A program made the position numbers and the translations under genes. From CAZYJD01 sp964647785 (GTDB lineage Bacteria; Bacteroidota; Bacteroidia; NS11-12g; UBA9320), in assembly GCA_964647785.1 (NCBI GenBank), contig CAZYJD010000076.1, positions 1 to 9,602 of the forward strand: a DNA stretch of 9,602 bases. The letters are read 5' to 3'. Below, piece after piece: positions 1 through 6,569 of this stretch. The number at the start of each line of letters is the position of its first letter. Within the stretch, counting starts at the first letter, position 1. The notes beneath the pieces are model-generated. The model searched no databases, had not been told where the DNA came from, and saw only the letters and a list, made by a program, of their open reading frames with translations.

Positions 1-923
1 TAAAAATTGGGGTCAATCTCTATGGTCTTTTTATAATCTGCCTCAGCTTTCTCCTTATCCTTCATACCTTCATAAGTAATCGCACGTGCGAAATAATACA
101 TAGGATTCTGATCGTCTGACGCAATCGCGTTATCCAACTTTTGGATCAATTCACCACTTCTACCCTGCTTGAGATAAATATCAAGCTCCATATTGATCAA
201 CATTTTGTCGTTCTCAAACATTTCCTTACCCTGGCTGATGTATTCAAGGGCTTTGGCAGTATCTGTTTCTGTCAGATAAATTCTTGCCATATCGGCATAA
301 ATTCGAGGCTCCATGAAATTCAGATCGATTAGTTTTTGCAGATTGGCTTTTGCAAGATCCCAATCTTCGGCAGCCATACCTGCGTAGTACTTGTACTGAT
401 ACATGGCCTCTTGAGTGATGTTTTTCCTTTTCAGATCGTCCTTCTCATCATACGGAAGTATTTTCAGAACCATATCGTAAGCCGCTACGGCCGCCTTGTA
501 ATCTTTATTGTTATAGGCGTTTATTCCTTGATTATACAAACCGATTGCGCAATTCAATAAATAGAACTTGGAGTTATCGCTGTATTTATTCTTGGCATCT
601 GCCTCCATGCTCTTAAAGAAATTGTCAGTCGATATGTCCAATGCATTGGGCACTTCTTTCAGCAGTTCCTCATCACTTGCATAGATGTTGAAGTAAGTCA
701 GTGCCTTGTAATAGTACATTTTAGGATCACTTGCAGTTTTAGGGTGTTGGGCTGCAGCTTCAATGTCTTCCATACACTTTCGCAGGTTTTTTTCTGCTGT
801 TGGATCAGGGTTTTCAAGTACCATGCGCACTGACTCCACCTTATAGCCCTGTGCTTTGGCTGCCGACAAAGACATGAGACCTACGCCGAACAGCAATAAA
901 AGTTTCTTAGTTGTTGTCATCAT
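1..923 (-). CDS. Secreted tetratricopeptide-repeat protein, partial (C-terminus beyond the window)
   Basis: The frame is open from the ATG at 923 to the left edge, about 307 residues, with no stop reached. It begins MMTTTKKLLLLFGVGLMSLS and continues SAAKAQG, a typical Sec signal peptide with likely cleavage after AKA; there is no lipobox cysteine, so the product is probably periplasmic. The body is helical with TPR spacing. The clearest repeat is at the visible end (PMYYFARAITYEGMKDKEKA, then a helix ending in IEIDPNF), and a second unit around YNQGINAYNNKDYKAAVAAY. TPR proteins are protein-protein scaffolds; the partner and role here cannot be told. The start overlaps the 3' end of gyrA by 17 bases, suggesting translational coupling; a second ATG follows at 920 and either could be used. 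No strong Shine-Dalgarno sequence precedes it, as is common in Bacteroidota. Gene identity beyond 'TPR' is unknown. Confidence 0.85.
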   Translation of the reverse strand, partial: MMTTTKKLLLLFGVGLMSLSAAKAQGYKVESVRMVLENPDPTAEKNLRKCMEDIEAAAQHPKTASDPKMYYYKALTYFNIYASDEELLKEVPNALDISTDNFFKSMEADAKNKYSDNSKFYLLNCAIGLYNQGINAYNNKDYKAAVAAYDMVLKILPYDEKDDLKRKNITQEAMYQYKYYAGMAAEDWDLAKANLQKLIDLNFMEPRIYADMARIYLTETDTAKALEYISQGKEMFENDKMLINMELDIYLKQGRSGELIQKLDNAIASDDQNPMYYFARAITYEGMKDKEKAEADYKKTIEIDPNF

Positions 924-3441
924 TTGAAATATCTTTTGGTTCATTGTTCTGTTCTTGTTCAATTTGTGTTCCGGAAATATCTTCTTCGATTTCTTCTTCG
1001 TGTTCTACCCTGGCAACAGATGCTATGGTGTCAGTGTTTCTTAACTTGATCAGTCGCACCCCTTGTGTGGCTCTCCCCATTACACGCAATCCGTTCACGG
1101 CTAGCCTAATGGCTATTCCTGAGCGATTGATAATCATCAAATCATGTTCATCTGTTACACTCTTGATGGACACCAGGCTTCCGGTTTTATCGGTGATGTT
1201 CAAGGTTTTCACCCCTTTACCACCCCTGCCGGTTACGCGGTAATCTTCCAATGGACTGCGTTTACCATAACCGTGTTCCGAAACAACCAGGATGCTCACC
1301 TCTTCTGCCGGATCTACGCAAACCATGCCGATTACTTCATCCGAATCGGACTCCAATGTTACCCCTTTCACACCCGAGGCTGTTCTACCCATTGGGCGCA
1401 CAGTGGTCTCACTGAAGCGAATGGCCTTACCGGATTTCTTTGCCAGCAGTATTTCGTTATTACCATTGGTCAACCTGGCTTCGAGCAGCTCATCTCCTTC
1501 ACGGATGGTAATGGCGTTGATTCCATTTGCCCGAGGACGAGAATAGGCCTCCAGGGTTGTCTTTTTCAGAATACCATTCTTGGTACACATGACAATGAAA
1601 TTCTGCTCCAAATAGTCAGGATCCTTAAGGTTATCTACCGTGATGTAGGCTTTTATACGATCCTCTTTGGGAATATTCATGAGGTTTTGTACGGCGCGCC
1701 CCTTCGCTGTTTTGGCTCCTTCTGGAATTTCATACACCTTCATCCAGAAACACCTGCCCTGCTCCGTAAAGAACAAGAGGTAGTTGTGCGTATTGGCCAC
1801 GAAAATATGCTCCACAAAATCTTCATCCCTGTGCGATACTCCTCTATTGCCGACTCCTCCTCTGGTTTGGGTTCTGTATTCGGTGAGCGGAGTTCTTTTG
1901 ATGTAACCCATATGTGAGATGCTCACCACCACTGCTTCATTTGGAATGAGATCTTCTATTGATATTTCATCGCCGCTGAGTTCAATTTCTGTTCGGCGCG
2001 CATCTCCGTACTTCTCTTTTACCTCGGTCAGTTCATCTTTGATGATTTGCATTCGCAGACCTTCATCCGACAAGATTTTATTCAAGTAATCAATCAAGTC
2101 CAGCACTTCTTTGTGCTCCTGGCGTATTTTATCTTGCTCAAGTCCAGTTAGACGCTGCAAACGCATGTCAAGAATAGCTTTGGCCTGTATTTCTGAGAGC
2201 CCAAATTGCTGCATTAATCCATTTCGAGCTTCTTCTGCCGATTTGCTCTCGCGAATGAGTTGTATCACTGCATCGAGGTTATCGAGAGCAATGATCAATC
2301 CCTCTAAAATGTGCGCTCTTTTTTCCGCTTCACGCAGTTCATATTGCGTTCTTCGCACCACCACTTCATGGCGGTGATCCACATAATGCAAGATGAGCTG
2401 CTTCAAATTAAGCATCTCAGGTCTGCCTTTTACGAGGGCAATATTATTAACTGAAAATGAGCTTTGTAGGGCGGTGTACTTATACAATTGATTGAGGACA
2501 ATGCCTGGAATGGCATCCCGTTTCAAGTCAAATACAATTCTCAAACCTTCCCTACCCGATTCATCGCGAATTTCACTGATTCCATCGATCACTTTCTCAT
2601 TCACAAGATCCACAGCTTTGAGGATGATTTGTGACGGACTGACCTGATAGGGAACTTCTGTGATCACTATTTGCTCCCTTCCACTTGGCAAGGTGTCGAA
2701 ATGGGCTTTTCCTCTTACTACGACCCTTCCTCGGCCTGTTTCAAAGGCATTGCGAACGCCTTCAACCCCATAAATAATACCTCCTGTTGGGAAATCCGGG
2801 CCCTTGATGTATTGCATCAAGCCCTCGATTGTTATATCACGGTCATCGATGTAGGCAATGATTCCTTCGATAACTTCGGTGAGGTTATGCGGCGCCATAT
2901 TAGTGGCCATTCCTACAGCAATACCCGCCGCTCCATTCACCAGCAGATTTGGAATTTTAGCCGGTAGAACTGATGGCTCTTTGAGCGAATCATCGAAGTT
3001 GTTAGTAAAATCAACGGTTTCTTTGTCAATGTCCGTCATCATCTCCTCGGCAGTTTTCCTTAACCTTGCCTCGGTGTAACGCATTGCAGCTGGTGGGTCT
3101 CCATCGATGCTTCCGAAGTTCCCTTGTCCGTCTACCATCATGTATCGCACGCTCCAGGGTTGTGCCAGACGAACCATCGCCTCGTACACAGAACTATCGC
3201 CATGTGGGTGGTATTTACCCAGCACCTCTCCTACAATCCTCGCTGATTTTTTATAAGGACGGTTCGACGCCAGTCCCAGATCTGTCATCCCGTATAATAC
3301 CCTGCGGTGCACCGGCTTCAGTCCGTCCCTTACGTCTGGGAGTGCCCTTGATACAATAACCGACATCGAATAATCGATGTAGGCTGACTTCATTTCTTCC
3401 TCAATATTGATTGGAATGATTCTCTCGTTTCTCGAATCCAT
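907..3441 (-). CDS. gyrA: DNA gyrase subunit A
   Basis: The protein has 844 residues (E. coli GyrA has 875). With GyrB it forms the A2B2 type II topoisomerase that introduces negative supercoils using ATP. The N-terminal breakage-reunion domain is intact: the winged-helix segment HPHGDSSVYEAMVRLAQ at 78-94 aligns without gaps to the quinolone-resistance region, giving Ser83, Ser84 and Glu87, and the DNA-cleaving tyrosine is Tyr122 (AMRYTEARL). The coiled-coil gate spans roughly 360-480. The C-terminal beta-pinwheel starts near 500, with the GyrA box as QTRGGVG (525-531) and a second GRGGKG loop at 738-743. An acidic tail (812-844) ends the protein, as in E. coli. The GyrA box and CTD argue for gyrase rather than ParC of topoisomerase IV. 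The ATG at 3441 gives the expected N-terminus. Ser83 with an acidic residue at 87 suggests a quinolone-sensitive type. It overlaps the downstream TPR gene and follows a 121-base leader region. Confidence 0.97.
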   Translation of the reverse strand: MDSRNERIIPINIEEEMKSAYIDYSMSVIVSRALPDVRDGLKPVHRRVLYGMTDLGLASNRPYKKSARIVGEVLGKYHPHGDSSVYEAMVRLAQPWSVRYMMVDGQGNFGSIDGDPPAAMRYTEARLRKTAEEMMTDIDKETVDFTNNFDDSLKEPSVLPAKIPNLLVNGAAGIAVGMATNMAPHNLTEVIEGIIAYIDDRDITIEGLMQYIKGPDFPTGGIIYGVEGVRNAFETGRGRVVVRGKAHFDTLPSGREQIVITEVPYQVSPSQIILKAVDLVNEKVIDGISEIRDESGREGLRIVFDLKRDAIPGIVLNQLYKYTALQSSFSVNNIALVKGRPEMLNLKQLILHYVDHRHEVVVRRTQYELREAEKRAHILEGLIIALDNLDAVIQLIRESKSAEEARNGLMQQFGLSEIQAKAILDMRLQRLTGLEQDKIRQEHKEVLDLIDYLNKILSDEGLRMQIIKDELTEVKEKYGDARRTEIELSGDEISIEDLIPNEAVVVSISHMGYIKRTPLTEYRTQTRGGVGNRGVSHRDEDFVEHIFVANTHNYLLFFTEQGRCFWMKVYEIPEGAKTAKGRAVQNLMNIPKEDRIKAYITVDNLKDPDYLEQNFIVMCTKNGILKKTTLEAYSRPRANGINAITIREGDELLEARLTNGNNEILLAKKSGKAIRFSETTVRPMGRTASGVKGVTLESDSDEVIGMVCVDPAEEVSILVVSEHGYGKRSPLEDYRVTGRGGKGVKTLNITDKTGSLVSIKSVTDEHDLMIINRSGIAIRLAVNGLRVMGRATQGVRLIKLRNTDTIASVARVEHEEEIEEDISGTQIEQEQNNEPKDISNDDNN

Positions 3442-3479
3442 GTATTTCTGTTCGTTCTATTAAAAGGGTAAAACTACTG

Positions 3480-3529
3480 GACACCCACAATTTACGCCCC
3501 TTTTCAGCAGCTGAAGATACCCACAATTT
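3480..3529. repeat. Pair of 14-base direct repeats upstream of gyrA
   Basis: GACACCCACAATTT (3480-3493) and GATACCCACAATTT (3516-3529) match at 13 of 14 positions, with starts 36 bases apart. On the coding strand of gyrA they read AAATTGTGGG followed by TGTC or TATC. The copy at 3517-3525 (ATACCCACA) and a further nearby site AAATCCACA (3537-3545) each match the E. coli DnaA box TTATCCACA at 7 of 9 positions, which is suggestive only. A conserved repeat in an otherwise non-coding leader may be a protein-binding site; which protein is unknown. Confidence 0.55.
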
Positions 3530-3553
3530 TTGTACAAAATCCACAGTGACTGT
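3528..3553. promoter_or_regulatory. Two adjacent short palindromes (possible operator)
   Basis: TTTTGTACAAAA (3528-3539) is a perfect 12-base palindrome, and three bases further on ACAGTGACTGT (3543-3553) is a perfect inverted repeat of 5+1+5 bases. They lie just after the RNase stop codon and about 90-110 bases upstream of the gyrA start, next to one of the direct repeats. Such dyads can bind dimeric regulators, but neither matches a motif I recognise, and in AT-rich spacers short palindromes also arise by chance. Confidence 0.25.
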
Positions 3554-3562
3554 TCAATTTTG

Positions 3563-4957
3563 TCATATTTCAAAACTTTGCATCCGTTCGGGGATGAATG
3601 GTTGGTATCCCAGGTCTGTTAAGCGCTCGTTGAATGCCTGCATATTTTGTTCATCGCCATGCACCAAAAACAGGTGTTTGAGTGCAGGGCTGTTTCGGAA
3701 AACTTCCTGCACATATGCGCTCAGCTCTCCCGCATCGGGATGTGCGCTAAAGGCATCCATTGATTCGATGGTGGCATAAACTTCGCGCTCGCGTCCCTTC
3801 ACATAGACCCGCTTCTTGCCGTTGATCAACTCCGCCCCCAATGTACCGGGTGTGCAAAAGCCGGCAGCCAAAATGGTACAAAAAGGATTCTGCAAATTGT
3901 TGGAAACGTGCTCCTGTATCCTCCCTCCTTCCATCATCCCGGCAGATGAAACAATGACGCAAGGTTTGTTGTAAAACTCCATCATCATTTTATCTTCTTC
4001 ATCTTCAACAATGTACAGATTCTTGAAAGAGAAAAGATCTTCGTACTTCTCTAAAAATGATCTGGATTCCTCGTTGAGGTAAGCAGCATACCTTTCATGC
4101 ACCTGTGTACTAAAAATCCCCAATGGACTATCGGCAAAAACCCGGATATCATCCAATTTCCCGTCCAAATATAATTGGTGCAGGGTGTATAGAATTGCCT
4201 GCGTTCTCCCCACACTAAAAGCAGGAATGAGCAACTTTCCTTTTCCTTTGATACAGGCCTGATCGATATGCTGGTAAAGCACCGCTTTAGGATCAGTGTT
4301 TGCACTATGCTTTCTTCCGCCATAGGTGCTTTCACAGATCAATGCATGTAAACCTTCCATGGGTTGTGGCGGAACAATCAATGGGTTTTTATTTTTACCT
4401 AGATCGCCGGTAAAACCAATGATGCGTGTTTCTCCAGCTTCTTGGTAGGCTATTTCTATGCTTGCAGCTCCTAGTATGTGACCTGCTGGCACGAAGCGAA
4501 AACGAATTTGATCGTTTAAATCGAACCAGCGCCCGAATGAAATGGTGATTACTTGTTCCAGCGCGTCTACAACTTGTTTGTGTCCGTAGAGCCTTGGAGC
4601 CGATTTGCTTTTATGGCGCTTTCCGTGGCTTTTCTTCGCCTTATTCTGCTGTATATTGGCGGAATCAGCCAACAAACCCGCCATGAGTTCTGCAGTAGGA
4701 TCGGTACAGAAAAAATGCCCCTGAAATCCTTGATTTACAAGGGTAGGAATATTTCCGCTGTGATCCATATGCGCATGGGTGATCAAAACCACATCGATTT
4801 CTTTCGGAGAAAATGGGAACTGCGCATTTGCTTCCCATTCATCTGACTTTTCATAACTCAGACCGCAGTCAACAAGTATTTTATACCCGCTGCGGTGCTC
4901 GAGAAGGTACATGCTTCCCGTTACTTGTCTGGCTGCTCCACAAAACTGAATCCTCAT
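3563..4957 (-). CDS. Beta-CASP metallo-beta-lactamase RNase (YSH1/CPSF73-like)
   Basis: This 464-residue protein belongs to the bacterial branch of RNA-processing beta-CASP nucleases (CPSF73/Ysh1 and TTHA0252 relatives), cytoplasmic zinc enzymes that cut RNA. The metal-binding motifs are complete: HAHMDH (His61, His63, Asp65, His66), His160 in GHILGAAS, and Asp185 in TGDLG. The inserted beta-CASP domain motifs are also present: A, Glu209 (ICESTYG); B, His406 (FSAHPD); C, His433 (LVHGDEQ). SAGMMEGGRI at 338-347 is a family hallmark. A lysine-rich stretch (about 106-118) could touch RNA. The frame is open further upstream to 5038, but I chose the ATG at 4957 because the protein then begins MRIQFCGAARQVTGS, as family members do. 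The longer start would add 27 unrelated residues and overlap the peptidase gene. With the chosen start the gap to the peptidase is 40 bases. The physiological RNA substrate is unknown. Confidence 0.92.
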   Translation of the reverse strand: MRIQFCGAARQVTGSMYLLEHRSGYKILVDCGLSYEKSDEWEANAQFPFSPKEIDVVLITHAHMDHSGNIPTLVNQGFQGHFFCTDPTAELMAGLLADSANIQQNKAKKSHGKRHKSKSAPRLYGHKQVVDALEQVITISFGRWFDLNDQIRFRFVPAGHILGAASIEIAYQEAGETRIIGFTGDLGKNKNPLIVPPQPMEGLHALICESTYGGRKHSANTDPKAVLYQHIDQACIKGKGKLLIPAFSVGRTQAILYTLHQLYLDGKLDDIRVFADSPLGIFSTQVHERYAAYLNEESRSFLEKYEDLFSFKNLYIVEDEEDKMMMEFYNKPCVIVSSAGMMEGGRIQEHVSNNLQNPFCTILAAGFCTPGTLGAELINGKKRVYVKGREREVYATIESMDAFSAHPDAGELSAYVQEVFRNSPALKHLFLVHGDEQNMQAFNERLTDLGYQPFIPERMQSFEI

Positions 4958-4997
4958 GCAAAAAAAGAAGGCGCAAAGAAAAGAAATAATCCTCCGT

Positions 4998-6158
4998 TCA
5001 GCGCACTTTGAGGATGGCATTTTGAAACCATTCTCCACCCTTGTGCTGCATGCGTAAAATATAGCACCCTGCCTTTAGATCTTTAAGGTCTACTTTGAGA
5101 CTATTGCCCGTTTGCATCTCTTTAAGCAACCTGCCTTCACGATCAAATAAGCACCAATATTCAGTTTCCAGGGGTAAGATTAGGTGGTCTTTGGTCGGGT
5201 TTGGATAAGCAGCTGCGAGATGTTTTCCAAAAAAATGGCTTTCGGTGCTTAGGGTGTACTTATCTTCAGCAGCCAGGTAAAGCACATAAGCAAGTGCAAC
5301 GCGGATTACTTCTTGCAATGCCTCTGTATCCATATTGATCAACAAATCATTTTCGGTGTGATAAAACGGATAACTGCTAAACTGATACAATCCATTGATC
5401 GTATAACCAGCCTGTTGAAAAGGAATGTAGTCTGAAGCAAATGCTTTGGATTTCACCGCTTCCAATGAACTGTACTCCCTCACAATCGTTCCCAAAATAT
5501 CTGTGAGGCTATCTGACAACTGATTATTCCCGAGGGGTAGGTCTTCATCTCGCTCCGTGTAAATTTTATGGTTATCAGTAGCTCCGAGTGTCCCGCCTAA
5601 TTGATCTAGATTGAACACCAATAAAACCTCATCCGGTTTTTCGGCAAGCACTTCGTTTACATAGTGCCGACTGCCTGTCAAATTGAATTCTTCACTGGAA
5701 AAATGGATGATACGAACATTTCGGCGCAACGGGATGTCCGAAAGTGCTCGTGCAATTTCCATACAGGCCACCAGGCCGCTTCCGTTGTCATTCACACCGG
5801 CTCCGTTCTTGCTGTCGTAATGCGCACTGATGAACAGCCAACCAGCATTGGGGCCATTACTGCGTTTTTCAAAAATCAGGTTGTACAAAGAATGACCTAG
5901 ATGAGAAAATGAATCGCGCCTTGCCTCCCAACCCTCTTGTGCATACCATTTTTCCAACCAGATGGCCACCGAATCGAGTGCAGGATCCCCAATTTCTCTC
6001 CTACCCTTTTGTTCAAGCTCTTGCAACAATGAGAGCGGACTGGAAACGGAAGCCAGTTTTTCCTGAATGTAACGATTGTTGAATTGAGCTCTTGCAGGCA
6101 GGGTAATTGCTAAAACACCCCAACAAAGCAAGCTGTGAATTAGAACTCGCTGTAACAC
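4998..6158 (-). CDS. Secreted M28-family metallopeptidase with T9SS sorting domain
   Basis: The 386-residue product is a zinc-dependent M28 (aminopeptidase Y/S-like) exopeptidase. A signal peptide covers residues 1-24 (cleavage likely after PARA). The di-zinc site is recognisable: His113 in SAHYDS, bridging Asp124 in NDNGSG, Glu156/Glu157 in HFSSEEF (catalytic base and ligand), Asp185 in FNLDQLGG and His267 in FYHTEND. From about residue 314 comes a type A T9SS C-terminal sorting domain: AAYPNPTKDHLILPL, then LFDREGRLLKE, DLKDLKAGCYILRM and a basic end AILKVR. It should therefore cross the inner membrane by Sec and the outer membrane by T9SS, ending at the cell surface or outside, where it would trim peptides for nutrition. 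The start codon is GTG at 6158; no ATG lies between it and the catalytic domain, and the signal peptide begins right there. It overlaps the end of tsaE by 19 bases. Confidence 0.93.
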   Translation of the reverse strand: MLQRVLIHSLLCWGVLAITLPARAQFNNRYIQEKLASVSSPLSLLQELEQKGRREIGDPALDSVAIWLEKWYAQEGWEARRDSFSHLGHSLYNLIFEKRSNGPNAGWLFISAHYDSKNGAGVNDNGSGLVACMEIARALSDIPLRRNVRIIHFSSEEFNLTGSRHYVNEVLAEKPDEVLLVFNLDQLGGTLGATDNHKIYTERDEDLPLGNNQLSDSLTDILGTIVREYSSLEAVKSKAFASDYIPFQQAGYTINGLYQFSSYPFYHTENDLLINMDTEALQEVIRVALAYVLYLAAEDKYTLSTESHFFGKHLAAAYPNPTKDHLILPLETEYWCLFDREGRLLKEMQTGNSLKVDLKDLKAGCYILRMQHKGGEWFQNAILKVR

Positions 6159-6568
6159 TGCAGTTGAACCTTTCTTTCCGATGCTGAAATATACTCGATT
6201 TCAACCAATCCGTGAGGGAGGTAATTGAAATATGACATGCCTATTTCAGGCCATTCAATGAACATCCATGGATTTTCACTGAGATAATCATCAATGCCAA
6301 TATCTTCCAATTCCTTTTCGTCTTTTAGTCGGTATAAATCCAGATGATACACTTTTCCAAAAAAAGTATTGTATTCGTTCACCAAACTAAAACTAGGGCT
6401 GCTAACCAGCTCCTCCCCCCCCAGTTGATTAACAAAACCTTTGATAAGGGAGGTTTTTCCGGCGCCCAACTCCCCTTTGAATAAAAACAAGCGGGTATTG
6501 CGGCAAAGGTCTAAAATGTTTTCCGCAAGAGCCATGTGTTCTTCGGTATTTCGGCTAATCCATTGCAT
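6140..6568 (-). CDS. tsaE: tRNA t6A biosynthesis ATPase TsaE
   Basis: This small protein (142 residues, usual length for the family) is the ATPase of the TsaBDE complex, which with TsaC makes N6-threonylcarbamoyladenosine at position 37 of ANN-decoding tRNAs. The Walker A loop is GELGAGKTS at 32-40 (Lys38, Thr39). Further family motifs follow: SSPSFSLVNEY (57-66), HLDLYRL (75-81) and FIEWPE (103-108). All key residues appear present. The ATG at 6568 follows the porX stop after a single base (TGA, G, ATG), so the two are surely co-transcribed and probably translationally coupled; its own 3' end overlaps the peptidase gene. Pairing of porX with tsaE is, to my knowledge, a recurrent arrangement in Bacteroidota. 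Confidence 0.96.
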   Translation of the reverse strand: MQWISRNTEEHMALAENILDLCRNTRLFLFKGELGAGKTSLIKGFVNQLGGEELVSSPSFSLVNEYNTFFGKVYHLDLYRLKDEKELEDIGIDDYLSENPWMFIEWPEIGMSYFNYLPHGLVEIEYISASERKVQLQCYSEF

Positions 6569-6569
6569 C

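Larger units (their letters stand above)
3442..3562 (-). promoter_or_regulatory. gyrA upstream region, likely holding its promoter
   Basis: This 121-base gap separates the stop of the RNase gene from the gyrA start, and is the only long spacer within the minus-strand gene row, so a separate gyrA promoter is expected here. I looked for the Bacteroidota pattern (TTG, about 19-21 bases, TAnnTTTG). The best -7-like element is TAGTTTTA at 3476-3469 (one mismatch to the fixed positions), but no TTG lies at the right distance, so no promoter is assigned precisely. The gap carries direct repeats and short palindromes listed separately. No hairpin followed by a T-run was seen that would clearly terminate the upstream transcript. 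Confidence 0.4.

Noticed and set aside
1144..1917. Long plus-strand open frame (257 codons) opposite gyrA
   Set aside because: It lies wholly antisense to the well-supported gyrA coding region and its translation has no recognisable domain; it is a shadow of gyrA codon use.
907..3441. Possible ParC (topoisomerase IV) rather than GyrA
   Set aside because: The protein has a recognisable GyrA box followed by a full six-bladed-type CTD and an acidic tail, and residue numbering through the active site matches E. coli GyrA without gaps.
3502..3517. Small hairpin TTCAG-CAG-CTGAA between the gyrA repeats
   Set aside because: A 5-base stem with no T-run is too weak to call a terminator or attenuator.
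4958..5038. N-terminal extension of the RNase with a hydrophobic stretch
   Set aside because: It would add 27 residues not seen in the family and overlap the peptidase gene by 41 bases; the ATG at 4957 gives the conserved N-terminus, so the apparent hydrophobic segment is read-through of non-coding sequence.
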